Shown: piece by piece, positions 25,466 to 33,991 of the stretch | Layout: each line of letters begins with the position of its first letter | Position numbering within the stretch: position 1 is the stretch's first letter | Assembly: GCA_900544365.1 (NCBI GenBank) | Contig: UQVF01000010.1 | Coordinates: 1 to 44,827, forward strand | Source of the DNA: an uncultured Veillonella sp. | GTDB lineage: Bacteria; Bacillota; Negativicutes; Veillonellales; Veillonellaceae | Direction of reading: 5' to 3' | DNA: 44,827 bases | The notes under the pieces: generated by a model | The model's input: only the letters and a program-made list of their open reading frames with translations | The model's database searches: none | What the model was told of the DNA's origin: nothing | Translations under genes and position numbers: made by a program

Positions 25466-25524
25466 TGTTACACAGTTAATGAAGATGATGAGGCAGAGGC
25501 ACATCAGTTGCAATTACATAATGA

Positions 25525-25554
25525 AAGGGGACTCTTATCGGAGTCCCTTTGTTA
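25525..25554 (+). terminator. Terminator after the ABC transporter operon
   Basis: A 10-bp stem (25525-25534 with 25541-25550), 6-nt loop, then a T-rich tail. Confidence 0.8.
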
Positions 25555-25570
25555 TTTAGATAAATTTATC

Positions 25571-25598
25571 TTATTTTTACTCCCTAGTATGGTACAAT
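25571..25598 (+). promoter_or_regulatory. Possible thiL promoter
   Basis: TTATTT at 25571-25576, 16-nt spacer, TACAAT at 25593-25598 with TGG before it (extended -10). The leader would be about 120 nt. No TPP riboswitch core is visible in it. Confidence 0.4.
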
Positions 25599-25721
25599 AA
25601 AAACAACATGTATAGAGAAAAAGATATAAATCGTATAGTTTAATTGAGATAGTTTTGTTTTATTGGTCTGTGAGAATAGATAATTAGTTAATGACATGTA
25701 TAGAAGAAACGAGGTGGTATG

Positions 25722-26696
25722 ATGCATAAGGATTCCTTGGATGAATTTGCTCTCATTGACAAATTAACACAACACAGTATTAATGACTCTACGTACGTAA
25801 AGGTCGGTGTTGGTGATGATTGCGCTGTTTATGATACCCCTCATGATGTAGATCAACTGGTGAGTACGGACATGATGGTGGAAGGTGTTCACTTCAGTGA
25901 AAGCACCACAGCTCCTTTTGACGTAGGCTATCGTTTGGGGGCTGCGAACATTAGCGATATTGCAGCTATGGGAGGTACACCACGGCATATGGTGGTGTCT
26001 ATTGCACTACCCAAGAGTCGACATACGTCCTATGTAGAAGACGTTTATAATGGTTTACGTAGCATATGTGCAGAGTACGATGTGAATATCATTGGTGGTG
26101 ATACGGTATCAACGGAAGGTCCTTTTGTGATTTCAGCCACAGTCTTTGGAGACATTCCAAAACATCAATCTGTTTTACGCAGTGGTGCTCAAGATGGTGA
26201 TGCAGTGTTCATCACGAATTATCTGGGATTATCGTATGTGGGGTTGCACAGTTTGTTGGAAGGCAGCAAGGACTATCCCGTGAGTCAATCTGTCCATCAA
26301 CGGCCCATTCCTCATATAGAATGTGGTATAATAGCAAGAGATTTAGGTGCCACGTCTATGAACGACATCAGTGATGGCTTGTCTAGCGAGCTCAACGAGA
26401 TTGCTAAAGCATCACAGGTGACTATTTATATTGATGAAAGTTCTTTACCAATGCATCCAGAGGTGCAGGCCTATTGTGAAAGTAAGGATATGAGCCCATA
26501 CTTTCCTATGTGGACCGGGGGCGAAGATTTTCAGCTTGTGGGGACTATTCCAGCAGAAAAGGCTGATAGCTTACCTGCAGAGACTTTTACCATTATTGGG
26601 TATGTTAAAGAAGGTGGGGCACAGGTTTTAGTGGACCGTGATGGACAATGGATTGTGGTGGAACCTAAAGGATATAATCACTTATCGAATGATTAA
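25722..26696 (+). CDS. thiL: Thiamine-monophosphate kinase
   Basis: Phosphorylates thiamine monophosphate to the coenzyme thiamine diphosphate. It belongs to the PurM/ThiL fold and has 324 residues. Motifs: KVGVGDDCAVYD, STDMMVEGVHF, GAANISDIAAMGG, NIIGGDTV and MNDISDGLSSEL, plus a C-terminal WTGGEDFQLV. ATG codons are present at 25719 and 25722; GAGGT at 25711-25715 favours the second (6 nt). It has its own putative promoter. The tsaE gene follows after about 107 nt with a separate promoter, so co-transcription is uncertain. Confidence 0.95.
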   Translation: MHKDSLDEFALIDKLTQHSINDSTYVKVGVGDDCAVYDTPHDVDQLVSTDMMVEGVHFSESTTAPFDVGYRLGAANISDIAAMGGTPRHMVVSIALPKSRHTSYVEDVYNGLRSICAEYDVNIIGGDTVSTEGPFVISATVFGDIPKHQSVLRSGAQDGDAVFITNYLGLSYVGLHSLLEGSKDYPVSQSVHQRPIPHIECGIIARDLGATSMNDISDGLSSELNEIAKASQVTIYIDESSLPMHPEVQAYCESKDMSPYFPMWTGGEDFQLVGTIPAEKADSLPAETFTIIGYVKEGGAQVLVDRDGQWIVVEPKGYNHLSND

Positions 26697-26759
26697 GTAT
26701 TGAATGTATAGATAATCCTAGTCACAGTTAACGATGTTAGACAGGGATAAGAGTATGCG

Positions 26760-26789
26760 TTGCCTACAACATACTAATTAAAATATAAT
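26760..26789 (+). promoter_or_regulatory. Possible promoter of the tsaE operon
   Basis: TTGCCT at 26760-26765, an 18-nt spacer and TATAAT at 26784-26789. The -10 is very near the tsaE ATG (26804), giving a very short leader. Confidence 0.45.
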
Positions 26790-26803
26790 GATAAAGGAAT
26801 ACT

Positions 26804-27277
26804 ATGAATACCATACAATATACAACATATTCCGTAGAGGAAACGTTGGCCCTAGGCCGTAGTCTAGGGAATTTTATGAAAGACTATGAACGCCCTATTT
26901 GTATTGCCTTGGATGGAACACTAGGGGCAGGAAAAACGCACCTTTCCCAAGGAATTGCCAAAGGTTTTGGGGTCATAGAAGAAGTGACAAGCCCTACCTT
27001 TGCTTTGATGAACACTTATGAAGTGGATGGTTCTTACTTGTACCACTTCGATTTGTATCGAATGGATTTGGTGGAAGAGTTAGAAACTATCGGTTTTTAC
27101 GAATATACAGAGGAAACGAAATCCGTTGTAGAATGGGCTAGTAAGTTTATGGATGAACTGCCAGATACAACAGTGTGGATTGAGATTTCTATTACTGATG
27201 ATGGATCTCGTCAGTTTACAGTTCGTACAGATTTACTTTCAGTAGAAGAATTACAATGCATAGGAGAGAACCTATGA
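26804..27277 (+). CDS. tsaE: tRNA t6A biosynthesis ATPase TsaE
   Basis: A 157-residue P-loop ATPase (Walker A DGTLGAGKTHLSQG) of the YjeE family, with the typical SPTFALMNTYE and YHFDLYRM blocks. With TsaB and TsaD it supports formation of N6-threonylcarbamoyladenosine at position 37 of ANN-decoding tRNAs. It heads a run of overlapping genes: its TGA overlaps the tsaB ATG as ATGA. AAAGGA precedes the ATG. Confidence 0.95.
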   Translation: MNTIQYTTYSVEETLALGRSLGNFMKDYERPICIALDGTLGAGKTHLSQGIAKGFGVIEEVTSPTFALMNTYEVDGSYLYHFDLYRMDLVEELETIGFYEYTEETKSVVEWASKFMDELPDTTVWIEISITDDGSRQFTVRTDLLSVEELQCIGENL

Positions 27278-28062
27278 TTTTAGGCATTGAAACGAGTAGT
27301 GCCATTGCCAGCGTGGCGGTGGGAAATGACAAAGAAATACGGAGCGAACTCATTGTGCAGGCAGGCCTTACGCATTCTGAACAATTGGTGACACATATTG
27401 AAACGGTGTTGACAACGGGGAAAGTAAAAAAATCTGATATTACCGGAATTGCTGTAACCATCGGACCTGGTTCGTTTACTGGTTTGCGCATTGGCTTGGG
27501 CACGGCAAAGGCTTTGGCTTACGCATGGAATGTACCAGTTGTAGGAGTTCTTACTACAGATGTATTGGCACAAGGGTTTATGTACTCGAATTACCGTGTG
27601 TGTACCGTTGTGGATGCGCAGAAAAAGCAAGTGTATGCCCGTCAATATGAGTGGAATGGTACAACCATGGATGCTTTGGATTCTGTAGGAGTACATCAAG
27701 TGCCAGAATTACTGGAATCCTTAGTAGCTCTATGTAAGGTGCATCCAGTAGTAATTGTGGGAGATGGTTTGAAACGTTTGGAAAAAGAATATAATCTAGG
27801 CGTAGTGGAGGGACGGATGGATCCTATGAAACTCGTACTGGGGCATGAATCAAAACAACGACCACGAGCCTCCCATGTGATTCAAGTGGCATTGTCACAA
27901 TTCCGGAGTAGTAATATTCCTGATGCACAGTCTATTGAGCCATTCTATATTCGTAAATCAGAAGCGGAAGTGGTGTGGGATGAGAAAAATAAAGACATGT
28001 TAGCTACCGGTACCTACGTAGAACCTACGGTGGTAGTACGTGAAGCAGCGGGTGAACGATAA
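27274..28062 (+). CDS. tsaB: tRNA t6A biosynthesis protein TsaB
   Basis: A 262-residue ASKHA-fold partner of TsaD (YeaZ family), recognisable by MILGIETSSAIASVAV and TIGPGSFTGLRIGLGTAKAL. It forms the scaffold heterodimer with TsaD and lacks its own metal site. The ATG at 27274 (AGGAGA 6 nt upstream) was preferred over an in-frame upstream codon at 27256 because it restores the usual N terminus. The ATGA overlap with tsaE and the TAATG overlap with rimI show coupled translation. Confidence 0.94.
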   Translation: MILGIETSSAIASVAVGNDKEIRSELIVQAGLTHSEQLVTHIETVLTTGKVKKSDITGIAVTIGPGSFTGLRIGLGTAKALAYAWNVPVVGVLTTDVLAQGFMYSNYRVCTVVDAQKKQVYARQYEWNGTTMDALDSVGVHQVPELLESLVALCKVHPVVIVGDGLKRLEKEYNLGVVEGRMDPMKLVLGHESKQRPRASHVIQVALSQFRSSNIPDAQSIEPFYIRKSEAEVVWDEKNKDMLATGTYVEPTVVVREAAGER

Positions 28063-28514
28063 TGGTTACATTACGAGAAGCTTTGCGTAGCGATATTGAA
28101 GGTATCTACGAAATAGAGAGAGCCTGTTTTTCAACGCCTTGGTCCAAGGAAGCTTTATTAGATGATCTAGAAGTAGTAGACAAGCTATACCTCGTGGCAG
28201 AAGCGGAAAATGGCAAGATTATTGGCTATGCAGGATCATGGCTAGTCTTGGATGAAGGTCAGATTACGAATATTGCTATTCATCCTGAATATCGTCGTGC
28301 AGGTTATGGAGCTAAAATGACTCGTAAATTAACGCAAATGCTCCATAAACGAGGTATGAAGCATATTTTTTTAGAAGTGCGTGTCTCTAATATTGCTGCC
28401 CAAGCGATGTATCGTAGACTTGGCTTTACAGCAGTAGGAGTACGTAAACAATTTTATTCAGATCCAGTAGAAGATGGGTTAATTATGACGAAAGAAATGG
28501 AGGAACTGACATGA
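28062..28514 (+). CDS. rimI: Ribosomal protein S18 N-alanine acetyltransferase-like GNAT protein
   Basis: A 150-residue GNAT acetyltransferase. The acetyl-CoA loop is seen at RRAGYGAKMTRKL, followed by FLEVRVSNIAAQAMYRRLGF, the usual RimI signature. RimI acetylates the N terminus of ribosomal protein S18 in E. coli and is commonly encoded between tsaB and tsaD, as here. Substrate specificity is inferred from that context. It overlaps tsaB by 1 nt and tsaD by 4 nt. Confidence 0.92.
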   Translation: MVTLREALRSDIEGIYEIERACFSTPWSKEALLDDLEVVDKLYLVAEAENGKIIGYAGSWLVLDEGQITNIAIHPEYRRAGYGAKMTRKLTQMLHKRGMKHIFLEVRVSNIAAQAMYRRLGFTAVGVRKQFYSDPVEDGLIMTKEMEELT

Positions 28515-29551
28515 GTATCTACACACTAGCTATTGAAACTAGTTGCGATGAAACGTCGGCAGCGGTTTTACAAGATGGCAGAACAGTCATTTCTAATGTG
28601 ATTTCCAGTCAAGTTCCTATACATAGAAAATTTGGCGGTGTCGTGCCAGAAGTAGCATCCCGTCATCATATTGAACAGATTATGCCTGTTATCGACCAAG
28701 CTCTGGCAGATGCGAATGTAACATTAGAGGATATAGATCATATTGGTGTCACTTATGGGCCAGGTTTAGTAGGGGCTCTCTTGGTAGGTGTATCAGCTGC
28801 GAAAGCGTTATCCTTTGCAAAAGATATTCCCTTAGTAGGTGTTCATCATATGGAAGGGCACATCTTTGCGAACTTCTTGTTACATCCTGATTTAGAACCG
28901 CCTTTCTTGTGCTTAGTTGTATCTGGTGGTCATACTATGATTGTTCATGTCACAGATTATGAAAGTTTTCAGGTACTAGGACAAACACGTGATGATGCGG
29001 CGGGTGAAGCCTTCGATAAAATTGCTCGTGTATTAGGCTATCCTTACCCAGGGGGACCACATATTGATGCATTGGCGAAACAAGGTAATCCTGATGCTAT
29101 CGATTTTCCAAGGCCTTTATTGGAAAAAGGAAATTTTGACTTTAGTTTCAGTGGTTTGAAGTCAGCTGTTCTTAACTACATCAATGGAAAACAACAAAAA
29201 GGTGAATCTATCCGTCATGAAGATGTGGCAGCCTCCTTTCAGAAGGCCATTACAGACGTATTAGTAGAAAAAATGAAAGAAGCGGCTCATACATTAGGAG
29301 AAACGAAGATTGCCTTAGCGGGTGGTGTATCGGCAAATAGTGGGTTGCAACGAGATTTACAAGCTATGTGTCAAGCAGAGGGCTTAACGTATCTCACGGC
29401 AGGGTCTATGTTGGCTACTGACAATGCGGCCATGATTGGATGTCGAGCATACTATATGGCACAATCTGGAAAATTCAGCAATTACACATTGAATGCAAAA
29501 CCGTCCATTCCATTGGGCAGTGATTTGTGGAAAGAGAACCAACATGGCTAG
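28511..29551 (+). CDS. tsaD: tRNA threonylcarbamoyladenosine transferase TsaD
   Basis: The 346-residue catalytic subunit that transfers the threonylcarbamoyl group from TC-AMP to A37 of tRNA. It has the N-terminal AIETSCDETSAAV, the metal-ligand motif HHMEGH, VSGGHTMI, the signature GEAFDKIARVLGYPYPGGP and the C-terminal ALAGGVSANSGL and ATDNAAMIG. Length is standard. The ATGA overlap with rimI and an 8-nt overlap with the kinase gene downstream place all of these on one message. Confidence 0.97.
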   Translation: MSIYTLAIETSCDETSAAVLQDGRTVISNVISSQVPIHRKFGGVVPEVASRHHIEQIMPVIDQALADANVTLEDIDHIGVTYGPGLVGALLVGVSAAKALSFAKDIPLVGVHHMEGHIFANFLLHPDLEPPFLCLVVSGGHTMIVHVTDYESFQVLGQTRDDAAGEAFDKIARVLGYPYPGGPHIDALAKQGNPDAIDFPRPLLEKGNFDFSFSGLKSAVLNYINGKQQKGESIRHEDVAASFQKAITDVLVEKMKEAAHTLGETKIALAGGVSANSGLQRDLQAMCQAEGLTYLTAGSMLATDNAAMIGCRAYYMAQSGKFSNYTLNAKPSIPLGSDLWKENQHG

Positions 29552-31004
29552 TTGGAAAGACATCATAGATAAAGAAACAGATTTATATCCTACACAACAG
29601 GCTTTACTATTGCAGTTTTCTCAGCGATTAAGCTTTGGTAAAGCCATCAGTGAACAAGGGGTGTCCCTCTTAGTGCAAGCTAAGGATGGGCACCTTTTGC
29701 TCAGCGGTGCACTAGATAACAATCATACAGGAATGGTACAGAAATACGAAGTACCTATGGACCATCCTTTCCAGCAGATGTTACGTAGTGGTAAACCTTA
29801 TGCAGGTATCATGGATTGGGAAGAACCTACGGATACAGGGGCAGTCATTGAGCCTTACTATGCCTATGTATACCCCATCGTAGATAATGGAGGTAAGTGT
29901 ATTGGAGCTTGTGCATTCACGAATCCTGTGTCTGAAGTATATTCCAACCGCTATGACGAGTTTATGTCTATTGTGTCACAGACGACATTTCAAGGTATGT
30001 TGGTGCCACAGTTGCAGCAACCAGAGCTGTATGAAGGAATTTCCGTCCTAGATGGAATACTCTTTTTTGAGCAAGATGGAACCATACTCTATGCGAACCG
30101 AGCGGCGAAAAAACTAGGGGACATCTTTGGTATTGATCGACGGTTACAGGGGACATCCATTTACAGTAGTACACTGAAAGTAGGTCGCATCAAAAAGGCC
30201 TTAGAAGATAGGGTGGGAACCATTGATGAAGAATTGTATGGTGATATTGCTCTGCGACAAGTGATGATCCCCGTCGTCCTTGGGGTCAAGTGGAAGCGTG
30301 GCATTTTAGTCTTACAAGATAAAACAGAATTACGGAAGAGAGATCAAGAATTACTGGTGAAAAACTCTGTCATTAAAGAAGTGCACCATCGAGTGAAAAA
30401 TAATTTGCAGTCTGTGGCAGGCTTATTGCGCATGCAAAGTCGTCGTAGTGGGTCCGATGATGTGAAACAAGCCTTACAAGATAGTATTCATCGTATTGAA
30501 AGTATGGCTCTTGTTCATGAAATCGTATCAAACTTTGATGAAGATTATGTATCGTTGCGCAGTATTATCGAAGAATTGTGGCGTTTGTTGCGACAAGGAC
30601 TGGGATCCTCTGAACAACGAATCGAAATGGAATATACAGGGGATGATATTATTATGTCATCCCACAAGGCCAGCTATGTGTCCTTGGTCATGAATGAACT
30701 CTTTTCCAATCTCTTTAAACATGCTTTTAAAAATAAAACAGAAGGACAAGTTCAAGTAGAAGTGCGAGATGTAAAAGATACAGAGAATCGTGATATGTTG
30801 AACATTATCATCACTGACACAGGTTGTGGGTTGCCAGAGGACTTTGAAAGCACCAGACAACGTAGATTGGGATTACAAATTATTGACAACTTAGTACGGA
30901 ATGAATTAGATGGAACGATTGCATGGACATCCCAAGAAACAGGGACTGTAGTAGATATTTGGATTCATAAAGGAGAAGAGTATGCGCGTCTTAGTAGTAG
31001 ATGA
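29544..31004 (+). CDS. Sensor histidine kinase of the PdtaS/EutW type
   Basis: A 486-residue cytosolic-looking kinase with no membrane segment. Residues 1 to about 145 form an N-terminal sensor domain like that of PdtaS. A PAS-like region follows (about 165-270; DGILFFEQDGTILYANRAA). Then comes a HisKA_2 dimerisation domain with phosphoacceptor motif EVHHRVKNNLQSVAGLL, and an HATPase domain (VMNELFSNLFKHAF, ITDTGCGLPED, RLGLQII). This class phosphorylates ANTAR regulators, and the partner gene overlaps its end by 23 nt. The start lies within tsaD. The signal sensed is unknown; ethanolamine (EutW) or amino acids/redox (PdtaS relatives) are possibilities by family only. Confidence 0.9.
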   Translation: MASWKDIIDKETDLYPTQQALLLQFSQRLSFGKAISEQGVSLLVQAKDGHLLLSGALDNNHTGMVQKYEVPMDHPFQQMLRSGKPYAGIMDWEEPTDTGAVIEPYYAYVYPIVDNGGKCIGACAFTNPVSEVYSNRYDEFMSIVSQTTFQGMLVPQLQQPELYEGISVLDGILFFEQDGTILYANRAAKKLGDIFGIDRRLQGTSIYSSTLKVGRIKKALEDRVGTIDEELYGDIALRQVMIPVVLGVKWKRGILVLQDKTELRKRDQELLVKNSVIKEVHHRVKNNLQSVAGLLRMQSRRSGSDDVKQALQDSIHRIESMALVHEIVSNFDEDYVSLRSIIEELWRLLRQGLGSSEQRIEMEYTGDDIIMSSHKASYVSLVMNELFSNLFKHAFKNKTEGQVQVEVRDVKDTENRDMLNIIITDTGCGLPEDFESTRQRRLGLQIIDNLVRNELDGTIAWTSQETGTVVDIWIHKGEEYARLSSR

Positions 31005-31554
31005 TGAGTCGCTAATTCGCATGGACTTGCGAGATATATTAGAAAGCCAAGGCCATACCGTTATAGGGGAAGGGGCTAATGGAGTGGAAGCCATTCAACT
31101 ATGCCAAGACCTTGCGCCTGACATAGTGCTCATGGATGTGAAGATGCCTGAGTTAGACGGCATTGAGGCAGCGCGTCAAATTCGCCACAAACGATTAGCA
31201 CCAGTGGTGCTCTTAACGGCGTACAGCCAAGATGATTTAATTCAAAAGGCATCCCAGTCGGGGGTATACGGCTATTTGATTAAGCCTTTACGAGAATCGG
31301 ATCTAGGTCCAGCACTACAGATGGCGATGAGTCGATTTCAAGAAGAACGAGGTTTGCTGGAACAGGTGAAAGATTTAACAAGCTCTTTAGAAGAACGGAA
31401 ATATGTGACGAAAGCAACGGGTATATTGATGGAGGTGCACGGATTTTCTGAGGAAAAGGCGTATGAAAAAATACGAGCTTTCAGTATGGATAAACGTATT
31501 AGCCTAGTGGAAACGTGTAAAAAAATTATCGCAGCCCATGAGGCAAAATCCTAA
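30982..31554 (+). CDS. ANTAR-domain response regulator (RNA-binding antiterminator)
   Basis: A 190-residue protein with a receiver domain (1 to about 120; VVDDESLIRMD, phosphoacceptor in VLMDVKMPELDG, LLTAY, LIKPL) and a C-terminal ANTAR domain (about 130-185; EERKYVTKATGILMEVHGFSEEKAYEKIR). ANTAR proteins such as EutV and PdtaR bind paired hexaloop hairpins in mRNA and prevent terminator formation. AAGGAG precedes the ATG inside the kinase gene. It is the last gene of the tsaE operon. No target hairpin pair was identified with confidence in this window. Confidence 0.93.
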   Translation: MRVLVVDDESLIRMDLRDILESQGHTVIGEGANGVEAIQLCQDLAPDIVLMDVKMPELDGIEAARQIRHKRLAPVVLLTAYSQDDLIQKASQSGVYGYLIKPLRESDLGPALQMAMSRFQEERGLLEQVKDLTSSLEERKYVTKATGILMEVHGFSEEKAYEKIRAFSMDKRISLVETCKKIIAAHEAKS

Positions 31555-31591
31555 CCATGAAAAAGTATTTAGTCAAAAAGTCAAAAAGGGG

Positions 31592-31619
31592 TTGCAAAAA
31601 TTTAAAAATGATTTATAAT
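31592..31619 (+). promoter_or_regulatory. groESL promoter
   Basis: TTGCAA at 31592-31597, a 16-nt spacer and TATAAT at 31614-31619, immediately upstream of CIRCE. Confidence 0.85.
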
Positions 31620-31630
31620 AATACTTGTAA

Positions 31631-31657
31631 TTAGCACTCACTCTTATTGAGTGCTAA
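31631..31657 (+). promoter_or_regulatory. CIRCE operator (HrcA binding site)
   Basis: A perfect TTAGCACTC-N9-GAGTGCTAA inverted repeat at 31631-31639 and 31649-31657. It lies between the groESL -10 and the start codon. Repression by HrcA and release on heat stress is established for this element in Firmicutes. Confidence 0.98.
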
Positions 31658-31694
31658 CATCGATATTTTAGTGTATATGAGAAGAGGTATAACA

Positions 31695-31973
31695 ATGAAA
31701 CCATTAGGCGATCGTGTCATTATTCGTGTATTAGAAGTAGAAACAAAAACGGAAAGTGGTATCTTTTTAGCATCTTCCACAAAGGAACGTCCATCTGAAG
31801 GTACAGTTATCGCTGTAGGCCCTGGTAAATTGTGTGACAATGGCGAACGTGTAAAACCAGAAGTAGAAGTGGGCAATACAGTTATGTTCTCCAAATATGC
31901 TGGCACTGAGTTCAAAATTGATGGTGTTGACCATTTAATCATCAGTGAAAAAGATATTTTAGCAGTATTATAA
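31695..31973 (+). CDS. groES: Co-chaperonin GroES
   Basis: A 92-residue Cpn10 with MKPLGDRVIIRVLE at the start, a mobile loop (ETKTESGIFLASS) that contacts GroEL, and the C-terminal YAGTEFKIDG and LIISEKDILAVL. It caps the GroEL cage during folding. It is the first gene of the CIRCE-controlled operon, 44 nt before groEL. Confidence 0.98.
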   Translation: MKPLGDRVIIRVLEVETKTESGIFLASSTKERPSEGTVIAVGPGKLCDNGERVKPEVEVGNTVMFSKYAGTEFKIDGVDHLIISEKDILAVL

Positions 31974-32017
31974 TCTAAGCAATCAGCGGGATAATTCCCC
32001 ATAGAGGAGGCTATACA

Positions 32018-33646
32018 ATGGCAAAAGAAATTTTATTTAACGAAGAAGCACGCCGTGCATTAGGCCGTGGCGTTGACCAACTAGCAAATGCTGTAAAAGT
32101 AACATTAGGACCTAAAGGTCGCAATGTAGTATTAGAGAAAAAATTTGGTGCTCCCACAATCACTAACGATGGCGTGACTATCGCTCGTGATATTGAACTT
32201 CCAGATCCATTTGAAAACATGGGTGCTCAATTAGTGAAAGAAGTAGCTACAAAAACTAATGATGTAGCTGGTGACGGCACTACAACAGCGACTGTATTAG
32301 CACAAGCTATGATTCAAGAAGGTATGCGCAATGTAGCGGCTGGTGCGAACCCAATGATCCTTAAGAAAGGTATTGAATTAGCCGTAAAAAAATTAGTAGC
32401 TGAAATTCAATCCAAAGCTATCGATGTAAACGGTAAACAAGACATCGCTCAAGTAGCATCTGTATCTGCCGCTGACGAAGAAATCGGCGCTTTGATTGCA
32501 GAAGCAATGGACCGTGTAGGTAACGACGGTGTTATCACTGTAGAAGAATCTAAAACATTACAAACTGAATTGAACGTAGTAGAAGGTATGCAATTCGACC
32601 GCGGTTATTTATCTCCTTACATGGTAACTGACCCAGATAAAATGGAAGCTGTTGTAAATGAACCATTGATCTTGATCACTGACCGCAAAATTTCTGTAAT
32701 CGCTGATTTATTACCAGCTCTTGAAAAAGTGGTAAAACTAGGTAAAGAACTTGTGATCATCGCTGAAGATGTAGACGGCGAAGCATTGGCTACATTAGTG
32801 GTGAACCGCCTTCGTGGTACATTAAAAGCAGTGGCTGTGAAAGCGCCTGGCTTCGGCGACCGTCGTAAAGCTATGTTAGAAGATATTGCTATCTTAACTG
32901 GTGGTGTTGTGATCAGTGAAGAAGTGGGCTTGAAATTAGAAAATGTAGATTTAGAACACTTGGGTACTGCTCGTCAAGTTCGTATCACAAAAGACGAAAC
33001 TATCATCGTTGACGGCAATGGGGACAAAGACGTAATCGCTCGTCGTGTAGCACAAGTTCGTGCGCAAGCAGAAGAAGCGACTTCCGAATTCGACAAAGAA
33101 AAATTACAAGAACGTTTGGCTAAATTGTCTGGTGGTGTAGCTGTTATCGAAGTAGGTGCCGCAACAGAAGTGGAATTGAAAGATAAAAAACTTCGCATCG
33201 AAGACGCATTGAATGCGACTCGTGCAGCTGTGGAAGAAGGTATCGTTGCAGGTGGTGGTACTACATTGATTGATATTATCCCAGCATTAGACGGTATCGA
33301 AGCTAATGGCGACGTATTGACAGGTATAAACCTTGTGCGCCGTGCTGTGGAAGAGCCTCTTCGCCAAATCGCTTACAATGCAGGTTTAGAAGGTTCCGTG
33401 GTAGTAGAACGCGTAAAATCTACTGAAAGCGGCATCGGTTTCAATGCATTAACAGAAGAATATGTAGACATGGTAAAAGCTGGTATCGTGGACCCTGCTA
33501 AAGTAACACGCTCTGCCTTGCAAAATGCAGCATCCATTGCAGCGCTAGTATTAACTACTGAATCCATAGTAGCTGATAAAGTAGATGAAAATGCTCCAAT
33601 GATGCCTCCAATGCCTCCAATGGGCGGTATGGGCGGTATGATGTAA
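32018..33646 (+). CDS. groEL: Chaperonin GroEL
   Basis: A 542-residue Hsp60. ATP-binding block GDGTTTATVLAQ, apical and equatorial signatures, and the Gly/Met-rich C-terminal tail MPPMGGMGGMM are all present. GAGGAGG 9 nt before the ATG fits strong expression, as does the biased codon use. It forms the double-ring folding chamber with GroES. A terminator follows. Confidence 0.99.
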   Translation: MAKEILFNEEARRALGRGVDQLANAVKVTLGPKGRNVVLEKKFGAPTITNDGVTIARDIELPDPFENMGAQLVKEVATKTNDVAGDGTTTATVLAQAMIQEGMRNVAAGANPMILKKGIELAVKKLVAEIQSKAIDVNGKQDIAQVASVSAADEEIGALIAEAMDRVGNDGVITVEESKTLQTELNVVEGMQFDRGYLSPYMVTDPDKMEAVVNEPLILITDRKISVIADLLPALEKVVKLGKELVIIAEDVDGEALATLVVNRLRGTLKAVAVKAPGFGDRRKAMLEDIAILTGGVVISEEVGLKLENVDLEHLGTARQVRITKDETIIVDGNGDKDVIARRVAQVRAQAEEATSEFDKEKLQERLAKLSGGVAVIEVGAATEVELKDKKLRIEDALNATRAAVEEGIVAGGGTTLIDIIPALDGIEANGDVLTGINLVRRAVEEPLRQIAYNAGLEGSVVVERVKSTESGIGFNALTEEYVDMVKAGIVDPAKVTRSALQNAASIAALVLTTESIVADKVDENAPMMPPMPPMGGMGGMM

Positions 33647-33695
33647 TCTATAATCATATAGATTAACTATACGATTTACCTAAATAAACGATATG

Positions 33696-33738
33696 AGACT
33701 ATGAACGAATAGATATCTATTTGTTCATAGTCTTTTTT
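33696..33738 (+). terminator. Terminator after groEL
   Basis: A 17-bp stem (33696-33712 with 33717-33733, one G-U pair), 4-nt loop and TTTTTT tail. Confidence 0.93.
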
Positions 33739-33819
33739 GTATTAATAATCTACCTAGTTACTCTTTTTAGGTTATAGTTTTTAATTTACAAATAATCATT
33801 TGAATTTAACAAATTGATA

Positions 33820-33933
33820 ATGTTATAGCTTTTAACATCAAAAATAATAAAAACTAATGGAAAATCATTATTGACAATTAAAGCAAATAGTTTTATAATT
33901 AGTCCATAAATTAACGGAGAATAATTATCCGTT
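33820..33933 (+). promoter_or_regulatory. katA promoter region with inverted repeats
   Basis: A consensus promoter, TTGACA (33871-33876), 17 nt, TATAAT (33894-33899). Upstream is a 6-bp inverted repeat ATGTTA/TAACAT (33820-33825, 33833-33838) with a further TAACA half-site before it. Downstream, in the leader, is AACGGA/TCCGTT (33913-33918, 33928-33933). Such a strong promoter on a catalase gene suggests a repressor (PerR-like), but I found no good 7-1-7 PerR box. Confidence 0.7.
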
Positions 33934-33991
33934 GTTAAGAAAGGTAGTTTTTAATTTATATTATATGTATAAGTTTACAAAGGAGAAAGTT

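Noticed and set aside
25599..25718. TPP riboswitch upstream of thiL
   Set aside because: CTGTGAGA near 25668 superficially resembles CTGAGA, but the second conserved arm is absent.
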